Assembly (NCBI GenBank): GCA_016930535.1
Contig: JAFGGN010000020.1
Location: 1 to 41,289, forward strand
Direction of reading: 5' to 3'
DNA: 41,289 bases
DNA from: a bacterium
GTDB taxonomy: Bacteria; Zhuqueibacterota; QNDG01; JAFGCO01
Shown piece by piece: positions 8,958-17,903 of this stretch; position 1 is the stretch's first letter; each line of letters starts with the position of its first letter. Under the pieces are notes generated by a model that saw only the letters and a list, made by a program, of their open reading frames with translations, searched no databases and was not told the origin of the DNA. Made by a program: the position numbers and the translations under genes.

Positions 8958-9517
8958 TCCTTGTCCTCTGAAATCTTTATTTTGGAGGGTTTGAGTTTTA
9001 GATTGACTTTTTTCCCGTCCTTGCGCACGATATGCCCGGGCGCGCCGACCACGGTGCAGTTGTCCGGAATGTCATGCATGATGACGAATGTTTCGGCGCC
9101 GATTTTAACGTGATTTCCCACCCTGATCGGACCCAGCAGTGTGGCTGCCGTGCCGACTACGACATGATTGCCCAGTGTCGGATGACGTTTGCCAATATGT
9201 TTCCCAGTTCCGCCCAGGGTAACATGGTGAAACAATGTACAGTTTTCGCCGATTTCCGCAGTTTCTCCGATCACGATGCCCATGCCGTGATCGATGAACA
9301 AACCCTTGCCGATACAGGCTCCCGGATGAATCTCGATACCCGTGAAAAAACGGACGATTTGTGAGATCAACCGGGCCGGGAACCGCAGTTTGATCCTGTA
9401 CAGCGGATGACTGAGATATCGGTGACTCAGAATGGCATGCAGCCCGGGATACAACAAGGCTTCCAGCCCGCGTGCGGCCGGATCATTTCTGTAAATGGCC
9501 CTGATATCGGACAACAT
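8954..9517 (-). CDS. cysE: Serine O-acetyltransferase family (CysE/EpsC-type, left-handed beta-helix)
   Basis: A 187-residue hexapeptide-repeat acetyltransferase that most likely moves acetyl from acetyl-CoA to L-serine for cysteine synthesis. Seen: a short helical N-terminus, then IEIHPGACIGKGLFIDHGMG, IVIGETAEIGENC and HHVTLGGTG, with the catalytic His of the FIDHGMG loop. It is the short form without the long helical domain of Escherichia coli CysE (273 residues). No cysteine synthase gene is near; the neighbours are an aldolase (4-bp overlap) and a GNAT protein, so acetylation of another small molecule is possible. GGAG lies 11 bp before the ATG. Confidence 0.85.
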   Translation of the reverse strand: MLSDIRAIYRNDPAARGLEALLYPGLHAILSHRYLSHPLYRIKLRFPARLISQIVRFFTGIEIHPGACIGKGLFIDHGMGIVIGETAEIGENCTLFHHVTLGGTGKHIGKRHPTLGNHVVVGTAATLLGPIRVGNHVKIGAETFVIMHDIPDNCTVVGAPGHIVRKDGKKVNLKLKPSKIKISEDKE

Positions 9518-9580
9518 GACATTTTATCTCCGGATGAATGAGGCGGTAATTTACAAAAGAATGATGAATAATGCAAATAA

Positions 9581-10378
9581 TTAAAAACCAAACTCCAGCA
9601 GCCTGTAACCGGCGACGAATCCCGCTTTTTCGAGACATTTTCTGGAACCGATGTTGTCGATGGCGCAGCCGCACGTGGCACGCCAGCCGTTTTGCCTGCA
9701 GAACTGGACAAGCGTGCGTACGATCAGGGTGCCGAACCCTTTGCGCCGCTCATCCCGGTGCACGCACATGCCGATATCGAAATCGGGCCTTCCCTGGATC
9801 ACCCGTGCGAAGATGCCGAATCCGGCGGTTCTGTGATCCTTTTCGAAAATCAGGACCTGTTTTTTATCAATATATTCGGCTGCTTCATGATCGTGGTCGA
9901 ACACATCCTCGTTCATGTCAATAATCAGGGTTTCGTCCGCCATTCCGGCAGGACGGACCGACAACATTTCCGGAAGCGGCGCATTTGCATCCCCCATGAA
10001 TTCCCTGAACATAATGCCGATCACGTTCATCTTTTTCTGAAATCCGGAACAGCAGGAGAGAAGCATGTGGTCGAAGGATTTGCATAAAGCGCTTCGAATC
10101 GAAAATTGCCTGATTATCAGTCCGAGGACGGTCTCCGCCGTATGGATGTGTTCAGGAGTGATATAGTACTCCAGCAGCACGGAATCGTTCCCGAGAATGA
10201 AGTACCCGACACAGCGGCCGCTGTCACGGACAATAAATACGGAGGATCGCCTGACCATCAGCTCGAGATAAAGTTCCTGGGATTCAGCCAGATAGTCCAG
10301 GTACCGGTTTCTCAGACCGACGATGTCGTTCAGGACAACGGCTTTATGAAAGGCAATTGCCGGTGATTGCGTTCCCAT
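9581..10378 (-). CDS. GNAT-fold N-acetyltransferase with a second GNAT-like N-terminal half
   Basis: A 265-residue protein whose C-terminal half (about 130-265) is a standard GNAT domain: VHRDERRKGFGTLIVRTLV matches the acetyl-CoA pyrophosphate loop (R/Q-x-x-G-x-G/A), and IDNIGSRKCLEKAGF matches motif B. The N-terminal half (IFVRDSGRCVGYFILG-like strand pattern) looks like a degenerate second GNAT fold. It is the first gene of the minus-strand run with cysE (63 bp away). Acceptor unknown. It is divergent from the large sigma-54 activator, so 10379-10550 is a shared regulatory region. Confidence 0.8.
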   Translation of the reverse strand: MGTQSPAIAFHKAVVLNDIVGLRNRYLDYLAESQELYLELMVRRSSVFIVRDSGRCVGYFILGNDSVLLEYYITPEHIHTAETVLGLIIRQFSIRSALCKSFDHMLLSCCSGFQKKMNVIGIMFREFMGDANAPLPEMLSVRPAGMADETLIIDMNEDVFDHDHEAAEYIDKKQVLIFEKDHRTAGFGIFARVIQGRPDFDIGMCVHRDERRKGFGTLIVRTLVQFCRQNGWRATCGCAIDNIGSRKCLEKAGFVAGYRLLEFGF

Positions 10379-10466
10379 GTTTTTCCGTTATTTTATCCGG
10401 GATGTGTAATATAATCTGCGGTCGAATAAAAATCAAGACCCTGGTCCTGTAAACAAACAGAAGGTC

Positions 10467-10495
10467 TTGACTTTATCAAATAATATGTTTTTAAT
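10467..10495 (+). promoter_or_regulatory. Candidate housekeeping promoter of the sigma-54 activator gene
   Basis: TTGACT (10467-10472), a 17-bp spacer and TTTAAT (10490-10495) give a good -35/-10 pair, placing a transcript start near 10502. A TTG that would extend the downstream frame upstream is the first codon of the -35 box, so that longer start is unlikely. The ATG at 10551 lies about 50 bp from the predicted start. Confidence 0.6.
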
Positions 10496-10550
10496 GAAAA
10501 TATTATCGTCTGTTTGGCATGAATCTCTCACCGAATCCGGAGTGAGGCCC

Positions 10551-13500
10551 ATGAAAGCGAAGACCAAAACCGCCCCGGCTGCGGAAAGCGGCAACAGCAG
10601 CCCGTTTCTGGACGCGGATTCCGCCTATAAAACACTCTTCGATACGGCCGTCGACGCCATTTTCTTCATGAAAGACGGCCGGTTTATCGAATGCAACAAT
10701 CGAACACTGAAACTGTTCAGGTGCAGACGGGACCAGATCATCGGCAGAACACCGTACCACCTGTCCCCGAAGAAGCAGCCGGATGGAGTGGATTCCAGGG
10801 AAAAGGCCCTGTCACTCATCAAATCAGCAAGCGGGGGGGAACCGCAGTTCTTCGAATGGCGTCATACAAAGATCGACGGTACGCCATTTGACGCGGAAGT
10901 GAGCCTGAACGCATTGAGCGTAAACGGAGAACAGTACCTGCAGGCCATTGTCCGTGACATTACGGACCGGAAAAAAACCGAGTATGAACTGGAACAGCGC
11001 CTGAGGTTCGAAATACTGGTCACGCAGCTTTCCGCGAGTCTGATCAATCTGCCGTCTTCAGAAGTGGACCGGGAAATCGAGAAAGCACTCAAAAAAATCG
11101 TCGCATTCTTCGGTGTCGGACGCAGTTCCATCATCCAGCCCACACCGGATGGCAAGAATTTCGAATTTACACACACGTGCAACGCAGACGGAGTCAGTCC
11201 CGTTCCCGTGGCTGTCAACATGGCCGAACAGTTTCCGTATACGGCTTCACAGCTCCTTCAGGGTAAGGTCGTCCGGTTCACCACACTGGACGACCTCCCC
11301 GGGGAAGCTGCGGCCATCAAGGCTTATTACCGGCTTCAGGGAATTAAATCTTCGATTTCGGTCCCCATGAATGTGGCGGGCGAGACCATCGGTGCTTTGT
11401 CCATCTCGATTTTCGATAAGGAGAAAAAATGGTCTGAGGAGATTGTCAAACGTCTGCGCCTGACCGGGGATATTCTGGCCAGCGCCATTATGCGTAGAAA
11501 GGCCGAAGATGTATTGCAGAAAAGTGAAAAAAGACTCCGGGAAATAATCGATGCCTCACCGGATGCCATCACAGTGACCGATCTGGAAGGACGGATCACA
11601 CTTTGCAATCAGGCGACCTGCGAACTCCATGGATTCGATTCGATGGATGAAATTATCGGAATCAATGTCATGGATTTAATATCCCCGGAGTACCGTAAGC
11701 AGGCCGTCAACAATGCTCAAAAAACACTGGCAAAAGGCGCTGTGATGGATGAGGAATATATGCTGGTCCGGAAGAACGGTTCCCTGTTTCCCGGGGAATT
11801 GTCCGCCCGCCTGCACAGGGATGAATCCGGCAATCCCCTTGAATTCATCGGTATCACCAAGGACATCACCGAGCGAAAAAAAACGGAACTGGCCCTTCAG
11901 CATGAGAAGCAGTTTCTGGACGGCATCATCGAAGGACTTCCCGGAGATTTTTTCATCATCGACGACAGGGGCACCATTGTCCGGTGGAACAAAAACCGGG
12001 AAAAAATTCTTGGTTACGCGGCAGAGGAACTGAGCAATTTGCCCGCGATTGCCAATATTGTCCCTGAAGACAGAGAACGTATTGCCGGGGAGCTGGCGAG
12101 AGTTTTTCAGGGAGAGTCCATTCATACCGAATACACGGTACAGACCAGATCCGGAGAACGCATACCGTTTTTCGCCAATGGCAATTGCATCACGGTTCTG
12201 GGCAAAAAGTATGTTGTCGGTCTCGCACTCGATATTACGGACAGGAAAAAAGCGGAAACGGCCCTTCAGGAAAGTGAAGTAAAAAACCGGCTGCTCATCG
12301 AAAATGTGCCATCCGTGATCTGGCTGACCGATCAGAACGGAAGCACCTCTTTTATCAGCCCGAACGTGCTTTCAGTCTATGGATATACACCGGAAGAAAT
12401 TTATAAGGGCGGAGCGGATCTGTTTTTAAACCGGATTCATCCGGAGGACAGGGACCGGGTTGTCCGGGCATTCGCCGATTTGTTCAGTAAAAAGCGGGAT
12501 TATGAAGTTGAATACCGTATTCAGAGAAAGGACGGCCGGTGGATCTGGCTGCAGGACAGAGCGTCGACTGTCCGGGAAAACAATGGGCAAAAACAGGCCT
12601 ATGGCGTGTTCTCCGATATAACGGACCGGAAAGAAGCGGAACTCGCGCTCGTGGAGAGTGAAAAACGGTTCAGACTCCTCTATGAAACCATGCCGCTTGG
12701 AATCCTTTACAGAAGTGTGAGTGGTGAATTTCTGGGGTTGAATCAGGCGGGGCTGGATATTTTCGGGGCGGATTCCGGGGAATTATCGGGATTTCTGGAT
12801 GCAATCAGCCAGACCAGTTTTTTTCGTGAGGACGGATCCGTTTTAGACGAGAAGGACATGCCTTTTCATCAGGCCGTCGAATCGGGACAACCTGTACAGG
12901 AAACCGTGATGGGTGTCAAAATTCCGGAAAGAAAGGATTTGGTCTGGATTTCCATACGTGCGGTCCCCCTCGTCAGGCCGGGTGAGAAAAAACCCTATCA
13001 GGTCTATACGATTTTTGAGGACATCACGAAACGCAAGAGCATGGAAGAAGCCCTGAAAACCACACTCTCGGAGCTGGAGCATTTGAAGACAAGGCTTCAG
13101 GAGGAGAATGTCTATCTGCAGGAAGAGATAAGGCATGAATACAATTTCGAAGAGATCATCGGACAGAGCCGGGCGATCAAGCAGACACTGCACGACGTGG
13201 GGCTGGCGGCCCAGGTCAATACCACGGCACTGATTTTTGGAGAAACGGGTACGGGCAAGGAACTCGTCGCCAGGGCCATTCACAATCTGAGCAGCCGTGC
13301 GGACAGGCCGCTGATCAAGGTCAATTGCGCGGCCCTGCCGGCCAATCTGATCGAGAGCGAGTTGTTCGGACATGAAAAAGGGGCATTTACCGGTGCATCG
13401 GTCCTTCAGAAGGGACGGTTCGAGCTGGCGGACGGCGGTACGATATTCCTGGATGAAATCGGGGAACTTCCGCTCGAGGTGCAGGCAAAACTGCTGCGTG

Positions 13501-14081
13501 TGCTTCAGGAAAGCGAGTTTGAGCGAATCGGCGGCCAGGAAACCCGTCAAATCGATGTCCGGATCATTGCGGCCACGAACCGGGATCTGAAAAAGCTGAC
13601 GCTCGAAGGCAGGTTCCGGCGCGATCTCTATTTCAGACTGAACGTCCTGATCATCAATGTGCCGCCGTTGCGTGAGCGGCGGGATGATGTACCGCTTTTA
13701 ACCGAGTATTTCGTCAATAAGTTCGGGACGAAACTGGGCAAGAGTTTTGAACAGATTTCCAAAAAAACCATGACGCTGCTGCAATCGCTGGACTGGCCGG
13801 GTAATATCCGGGAACTCGAGAACATGATCGAGCGTGCAGTCATTTTCAGCAATCCGCCCGCTTTGCAGATCGATGCCTCCACTTACGATTTTCTGAAAGC
13901 GGACGAACCGGTCTTCAGACTGATCAGCATGGAGGAAATGGAACGGGATCATATTGTCTACGTTCTTGAAAACACGGGATGGACCATCGAGGGAAACCGC
14001 GGTGCAGCACAGATTCTTAAAATCAATCCCAGCACGCTGCGCTCACGGATGAAGAAGCTGGGGATCGTGAAGCCGAGGTGA
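10551..14081 (+). CDS. Multi-PAS/GAF sigma-54-dependent transcriptional activator
   Basis: A 1176-residue cytoplasmic regulator. Domains in order: PAS1 (about 24-145), GAF (150-315), PAS2 (323-445), PAS3 (447-570), PAS4 (570-700), PAS5 (698-830), coiled coil (830-865), AAA+ sigma-54 domain (866-1105) and Fis-type helix-turn-helix (about 1125-1176). Seen: Walker A GETGTGKE at 897-904, the sigma-54-contacting GAFTGA at 944-949, Walker B GGTIFLDE at 962-969, and the [11 protein letters not shown] ends of PAS units. The ATG at 10551 has GGAG 8 bp upstream. It has no receiver or kinase domain, so signals probably enter by ligands or cofactors in PAS/GAF. At over twice the usual activator length it is unusually sensor-rich. 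Target genes unknown. Confidence 0.93.
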   Translation: MKAKTKTAPAAESGNSSPFLDADSAYKTLFDTAVDAIFFMKDGRFIECNNRTLKLFRCRRDQIIGRTPYHLSPKKQPDGVDSREKALSLIKSASGGEPQFFEWRHTKIDGTPFDAEVSLNALSVNGEQYLQAIVRDITDRKKTEYELEQRLRFEILVTQLSASLINLPSSEVDREIEKALKKIVAFFGVGRSSIIQPTPDGKNFEFTHTCNADGVSPVPVAVNMAEQFPYTASQLLQGKVVRFTTLDDLPGEAAAIKAYYRLQGIKSSISVPMNVAGETIGALSISIFDKEKKWSEEIVKRLRLTGDILASAIMRRKAEDVLQKSEKRLREIIDASPDAITVTDLEGRITLCNQATCELHGFDSMDEIIGINVMDLISPEYRKQAVNNAQKTLAKGAVMDEEYMLVRKNGSLFPGELSARLHRDESGNPLEFIGITKDITERKKTELALQHEKQFLDGIIEGLPGDFFIIDDRGTIVRWNKNREKILGYAAEELSNLPAIANIVPEDRERIAGELARVFQGESIHTEYTVQTRSGERIPFFANGNCITVLGKKYVVGLALDITDRKKAETALQESEVKNRLLIENVPSVIWLTDQNGSTSFISPNVLSVYGYTPEEIYKGGADLFLNRIHPEDRDRVVRAFADLFSKKRDYEVEYRIQRKDGRWIWLQDRASTVRENNGQKQAYGVFSDITDRKEAELALVESEKRFRLLYETMPLGILYRSVSGEFLGLNQAGLDIFGADSGELSGFLDAISQTSFFREDGSVLDEKDMPFHQAVESGQPVQETVMGVKIPERKDLVWISIRAVPLVRPGEKKPYQVYTIFEDITKRKSMEEALKTTLSELEHLKTRLQEENVYLQEEIRHEYNFEEIIGQSRAIKQTLHDVGLAAQVNTTALIFGETGTGKELVARAIHNLSSRADRPLIKVNCAALPANLIESELFGHEKGAFTGASVLQKGRFELADGGTIFLDEIGELPLEVQAKLLRVLQESEFERIGGQETRQIDVRIIAATNRDLKKLTLEGRFRRDLYFRLNVLIINVPPLRERRDDVPLLTEYFVNKFGTKLGKSFEQISKKTMTLLQSLDWPGNIRELENMIERAVIFSNPPALQIDASTYDFLKADEPVFRLISMEEMERDHIVYVLENTGWTIEGNRGAAQILKINPSTLRSRMKKLGIVKPR

Positions 14082-14099
14082 GGCTGCATTGGATCCGTG

Positions 14100-14268
14100 A
14101 CCATAAATGGTTGACCGTGAATGGTTCGGAGAGACGGAGAAAATGAGAAGCGGAGAATTTAAAATGTTTACCTTCTCCGACACTCCGCATCACTCTCCGG
14201 CCCGACGACTCCATGACCCAGTGACCCAATAGACCCTATGGACCGCAGACAGCCGACCGCGGACCGCG
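14100..14268. repeat. Middle repeat island, left part: degenerate word blocks
   Basis: Non-coding DNA made of short degenerate words: GACC(A/G)T(A/G)AATGGTT twice near 14100, GGAGA-type purine words near 14131-14160, and GACCCA(G/A)TGACCCAAT at 14216-14230. Positions 14207-14229 match the reverse complement of 14429-14451 at 20 of 23 positions, making an inverted pair around the repeat core. The last part is GACCGCGGACC. No gene or structured RNA is recognised. Confidence 0.75.
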
Positions 14269-14367
14269 AAAAGCAGTAGAAGGGTATATGGGTATATGAG
14301 TATATGAGTATATGGGTCCCCGCTGCCCGGCCCCTGTAAATGACCGCGGACTGCAGGCCGCTGACCG
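14269..14367 (+). repeat. Composite intergenic repeat unit, middle island
   Basis: One complete unit of the repeat family: the 22-bp core at 14269-14290, four 8-bp GTATATG(G/A) steps, GTCCCCGCTGCCC, GACCGCGGAC and a CTGCAGGCCGCTGACCG end. Positions 14304-14367 are identical to the reverse complement of 132-195 (64 nt). It has the same orientation as the tandem copies at 41127-41289. It lies between the sigma-54 activator gene and the histidine kinase gene. Confidence 0.9.
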
Positions 14368-14689
14368 AAAACGCATCGGAGAAATGGAGAACCGGTGAAA
14401 CGGAGAATTAAAAAAGGTCCTAGGGTTGTTGGGTCATTGGGTCGTAGAGTCGGACAACCCGGTCCGTAAGAAAAATCACAAATCTCAAATCCCAAAAAAC
14501 AAGTAAATACCAAATTCAAAATTCGAAAATCCAAACGAAAGAATCAGACTACGGATCGCAAAAAATTGTGGAAGTGTAGAAGCGTCGAAGTGTATATGGG
14601 TCCCATCTAACCGTCTCCAAAGACCAGCAACGTCTACGTTGCCATGTTTTTCCCCTTCTACGCTTCTACCCTTTTACTCTTTTACATTG
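14368..14689. repeat. Middle repeat island, right part: word blocks and A-rich CAAAT repeats
   Basis: Four successive blocks: GGAGAAATGGAGAACCGG-type words (about 14378-14408), the GGGTCATTGGGTC inverted partner (14429-14451), a strongly strand-asymmetric A/C-rich block of CAAATCTC/CAAATTCA words (about 14469-14545), and GTGTAGAAGCGTCGAAG followed by its own inverted version at 14646-14689. The last is 42 of 44 identical to the reverse complement of 1-44. No coding potential is seen. Confidence 0.75.
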
Positions 14690-15002
14690 ATTTTTCTCTG
14701 CGACTGCGGTTTTCAATATCTTTTTTCTCCGTTTCTCATCCTCTCCGGCTCCCCGTTTCACGTCCCGGTCCAACAACTGAACGCACCTCATACATTTTTA
14801 ACTGCCACGATATTTCACGGAAGCCGCGATATTTCGTGGGTGAAAAGGTTCCGGATATAATTCAATTTACTTTGTATATATATTATAAATTAAATAAAAA
14901 TAACATGATATAAAAAGAGCATCTATCCTGTTTCTTTTTTGGCATATTAATTGTCTGTCTTACCGGTATGCGTACCCGATCCATGAAAGGTGATGCCCGG
15001 TC
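14690..15002 (+). other. AT-rich leader region of the histidine kinase gene
   Basis: No gene is seen here. Positions 14810-14840 hold an imperfect repeat CGATATTTCACGG / CGATATTTCGTGG (the first as ACGATATTTCACGG). From about 14856 the DNA turns very AT-rich up to 14925 and probably carries promoter elements for the gene at 15003. An AAAGGTG ribosome-site-like sequence lies about 10 bp before that ATG. Confidence 0.5.
14940..14954 (+). promoter_or_regulatory. Weak candidate sigma-54 (-24/-12) promoter
   Basis: TGGCAT, a 5-bp spacer, then TTGT resembles the TGGCAC-N5-TTGC consensus with two mismatches, one of them in the conserved -12 GC. It is correctly placed about 50 bp before the kinase start and next to a sigma-54 activator gene, which is the reason to list it. 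Chance occurrence is quite possible. Confidence 0.25.
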
Positions 15003-16043
15003 ATGAACAGACACATCGAGAAAATACATCAGGGCAAAGAACTGACATCCGATTGTTACCGCAATATTGTCGAGCAGGCATCCGAGGCCATCGTGATCGT
15101 TCAGGACGATCGAATCGTATTTCACAACCGGAAAGCTGTCGATATTTCAGGATTTTCATCTGAAGAACTGAGGGCTCTGCCTTTCCATCATTTTATTTAT
15201 CCGGAGGACAGGCCAATGATTCTCGAAAGGTACCAGCGTGAGAAATGCGGTCAGTTCGAGGAGGATGTCTGTATTTTCAGGATTCAGAAAAAGGACGGGG
15301 AAATCTGCTGGCTTGAAAAAAAAGCAACACAAATTCAATGTCAGGGCGGGCGGGCCATACTCAACCTGCTCGATGATATCACAGAAAAAAGAAAACTGGA
15401 ATTTGAAATACAGAAAGCCCTGCTTGACAGAACACGTGCGCTTCAGCGTATTCATGAATCGGTTCAGAACAATCTTTACACGCTGTCCAAAGCAGTCAAT
15501 CTGCAAAAGGATACCGGACAGAGCGGGGCCATTCAGCAGTTCCTGAGACATACGCAAAACCGGATACTTTCACTGGCAAAAATACATGGATATCTGTCCC
15601 GCTCGGAACATTTTCTATCCGTCAGGCTGGGCGATTATCTGTATGATCTGACTCAGGATATTCTGCGATCTTCTTTGAAAGGCGTTCATGACATCCGGAT
15701 GGATATCCAGGATACGGATGCCGTTCTCAATATCGATCAGGCCATTTCCTGCGGCATCGTGGTCAATGAACTGGTTTCGAATGCCGTTCAGCACGCCTTC
15801 CCGGCCAGATGGAACCGGCAAAAAAGTATCGGGCTCAAAATCGAAAAAAAGGGAACGGATGACGTTATTCTGCAGGTCAGTGATAACGGCATCGGTCTGC
15901 CGTTCGAGGATATCCGCAGAGTCGAGTCTTTCGGACTTCAGCTTGTCGTTCTGATTGTCGAGGATGAGCTGAAAGGCGAGATTCAGTATTCACCGGAATC
16001 AGGTTCCAGATTCATGATTCAATTTAAAGGGGCCTCGGTATGA
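15003..16043 (+). CDS. PAS-domain sensor histidine kinase (HisKA_2/LytS-PdtaS-like)
   Basis: A 346-residue soluble kinase: PAS domain (about 15-135), a dimerisation helix with the predicted phospho-acceptor His151 in RIHESVQNNLYTL, and a HATPase_c domain (about 225-345) with N-box VVNELVSNAVQHAF, G1 DNGIGLP and a short G2 region (SFGLQLV). The H-box resembles the HisKA_2 form (HRVKNNLQ) but reads HESVQNNLY. There is no membrane segment, so it senses a cytoplasmic cue or redox state through PAS. It overlaps the response regulator by ATGA, so the two form a two-component pair. Confidence 0.88.
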   Translation: MNRHIEKIHQGKELTSDCYRNIVEQASEAIVIVQDDRIVFHNRKAVDISGFSSEELRALPFHHFIYPEDRPMILERYQREKCGQFEEDVCIFRIQKKDGEICWLEKKATQIQCQGGRAILNLLDDITEKRKLEFEIQKALLDRTRALQRIHESVQNNLYTLSKAVNLQKDTGQSGAIQQFLRHTQNRILSLAKIHGYLSRSEHFLSVRLGDYLYDLTQDILRSSLKGVHDIRMDIQDTDAVLNIDQAISCGIVVNELVSNAVQHAFPARWNRQKSIGLKIEKKGTDDVILQVSDNGIGLPFEDIRRVESFGLQLVVLIVEDELKGEIQYSPESGSRFMIQFKGASV

Positions 16044-16426
16044 TTGTACCCAGAATTCTGGTCGTGGACGATGAGGCGATTATCGCCAGCGCCATTCAGC
16101 AGGATTTAAGGTTCAATGGTTTTCCGGATGTGGATGTCGCCTGGAACGGAAAACAGGCGGTCGAAAAGACGGATATTTTTCATCCGGACATCATCCTGAT
16201 GGATATCAATCTGAACAGCAGCATAGATGGTATAGAAACTGCAAAAATCATACAGGGGCGAAACCAAGTTCCGGTGATTTTTATCTCGGGAAACAGCGAT
16301 TCGGCCACAATGATGAGAATGAAAGGCATGCAGAAGATCGGGTATTTGCATAAACCTCTCGATATGAAAAAACTGATCGAGATGATCAGTCAATCGGTTC
16401 CCGGGAAAGGCAGACGATCCCGGTAA
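16040..16426 (+). CDS. Single-domain response regulator
   Basis: A 128-residue receiver domain with no output domain. Acidic pair DD at 10-11 (VVDDEAI), phospho-acceptor Asp55 in ILMDINLN, Ser in FISGNSD in place of the usual Thr, and the conserved Lys in LHKPLD. The start overlaps the kinase stop by 4 bp. The DINLNSSIDGIE stretch is typical of receivers paired with HisKA_2 kinases. With no DNA-binding domain it must act through a protein partner. Confidence 0.9.
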   Translation: MIVPRILVVDDEAIIASAIQQDLRFNGFPDVDVAWNGKQAVEKTDIFHPDIILMDINLNSSIDGIETAKIIQGRNQVPVIFISGNSDSATMMRMKGMQKIGYLHKPLDMKKLIEMISQSVPGKGRRSR

Positions 16427-16580
16427 CAATAATTAATAACAAAACAGGGATTCTCATGACGCTGGAACACATCGGCATGTTCGTAGAGCCGGGATTGAAA
16501 ATAAATTTTTAACAGTACCGCAAACCTTAATTTAAAAAGGACCGATTATGTTGTGTTCGGGAAAAAAAGGAGGAAAAAAC

Positions 16581-17279
16581 ATGTCAAGTAAACAAATCAT
16601 TCACAGTGTCGTTGCGGCCGGATTTATTCTGTCCCTTCCCCTGGTGGCTCAGGGACTTCTGGACAACCTGCATATACACGGCTTTGTAAGCCAGGGTTAC
16701 CTGAAGTCGACTGGGAACAACTATCTGACCAGCGACTCGAAAGACGGCAGTATGGATTACAGCGAAGCCACCATCAATTTCCTGACATCCCCGGCTGCAA
16801 ATTTCAATATAGGCACTCAGCTCTATGCACGGGACATGGATCTTGATGGAAACCTCGTGGTCACCATCGATTGGGCCTACGGCGACTATCACTGGAAAGA
16901 CTTCATGGGTGTACGGGTCGGCCGTTTTAAAAATCCGCTGGGTCTCTATTCCAAAGTCCGCGATGTGGACATGGCACGAGTTCCAATTTTCCTGCCCCAG
17001 GGCATTTACGGAGAAGCCGAGCGGGACATGAATCTCGCGATCAATGGCGTGGGACTGTACGGCAATATTCCCGCCTCTGCGGCCGGTGATTTTGATTATG
17101 AGGTCGTCTATGGCGGATATAACCTGCTGGATCAGAAAAGCACATTTTTTACGAATCAGTATTTGCTGACCGGTGAAGGTGTGGCAAGCGGCATGGTCCT
17201 GGATCCGAGCGTCCAGTCTGCGGCCCTCGCGGGGACTTCGGATGAAGAATCAAAAATTTCCAATGTGGTTGGGGAATGA
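16581..17279 (+). CDS. Outer-membrane porin, 5' part (interrupted by a frameshift)
   Basis: N-terminal 232 residues of a porin-like barrel. The ATG at 16581 follows a perfect AAAGGAGG at 7-bp spacing and starts a signal peptide (MSSKQIIHSVVAAGFILSLP, cleaved near VAQG). The body is strand-rich: LHIHGFVSQGYLKST, FNIGTQLYARDM, GVRVGRFKNPLGLY and PQGIYGEAERDMNL fit bacterial porins of the family found beside chemoreceptor genes. The frame stops at 17277-17279 in the middle of the barrel and the missing half continues in the -1 frame at 17276. One extra G in the run 17271-17274 would restore VVGGMKLTWNTPVPG, giving a porin of about 435 residues. Confidence 0.8.
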   Translation: MSSKQIIHSVVAAGFILSLPLVAQGLLDNLHIHGFVSQGYLKSTGNNYLTSDSKDGSMDYSEATINFLTSPAANFNIGTQLYARDMDLDGNLVVTIDWAYGDYHWKDFMGVRVGRFKNPLGLYSKVRDVDMARVPIFLPQGIYGEAERDMNLAINGVGLYGNIPASAAGDFDYEVVYGGYNLLDQKSTFFTNQYLLTGEGVASGMVLDPSVQSAALAGTSDEESKISNVVGE

Positions 17280-17887
17280 AATTGACCTGGAATACGCCTG
17301 TGCCGGGTCTGCTGGTGGGTATCAGCGGAAATCAGCTGGATTTCAACTGGGATCTGAAAGCCAATGTGGATATGGTGGTCCTGACAGGGGATCCAGCCAA
17401 TCCCTATTTCCCCATGTCACAGACCGTTCCGATTACCGGCGACTATGTCATTACCACCCGAAACGCGTTCGGCGAGTTTCAATGGGATAAACTGACATTG
17501 GCCGGTGAATACCGTCAATTTGATATTGATGGTGATGTTGAGCTGGGACTCATTCAGAGTCATACAAAGGAGCCCCGTGAAATGTATTATGGAATGGGTT
17601 CCTATCAATTTAATAACAGACTGGCATTGAGTGCCTATTATTCTGTGTTCTATCAAAACGCGGATGACAAAGAAGGCGATATTAAAGTTGCGGCAGGTCA
17701 ACCCGCCCACACAGGCTGGCAGAAAGACCTCTGCTTTACGGGACGGCTGGATGTGACCGATAACTGGGTGGTCAAGATGGAATACCATAAAATCAACGGA
17801 ACCGGTCAGGTTTACGGAATGCACAATCCGGACGGGCTCAAAGAAGACTGGTCCATGATCGTTGTCAAAAACACATTCCACTATTAA
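17276..17887 (+). CDS. Outer-membrane porin, 3' part (continuation after the frameshift)
   Basis: C-terminal 203 residues of the porin. It starts with KLTWNTPVPGLLVGISG, which fits the family's mid-barrel strand ((G)GxLxWNTPLxGLxLG), and continues with alternating strands such as FGEFQWDKLTLAGEYRQF, REMYYGMGSYQFNNRLALSA and WVVKMEYHKINGTGQVYG. It ends IVVKNTFHY, with an aromatic C-terminus typical of barrels. Its ATG overlaps the 5' part's stop (ATGA), so translation by re-initiation cannot be excluded, but this half has no signal peptide and would not reach the outer membrane alone. Confidence 0.8.
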   Translation: MKLTWNTPVPGLLVGISGNQLDFNWDLKANVDMVVLTGDPANPYFPMSQTVPITGDYVITTRNAFGEFQWDKLTLAGEYRQFDIDGDVELGLIQSHTKEPREMYYGMGSYQFNNRLALSAYYSVFYQNADDKEGDIKVAAGQPAHTGWQKDLCFTGRLDVTDNWVVKMEYHKINGTGQVYGMHNPDGLKEDWSMIVVKNTFHY

Positions 17888-17903
17888 AAAGGAGAAAGAC
17901 GTC

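Noticed and set aside
14280..14320. Possible CRISPR-like direct repeats (GTATATG steps)
   Set aside because: The 8-bp steps are contiguous and degenerate, with no spacers of uniform length and no cas genes nearby.
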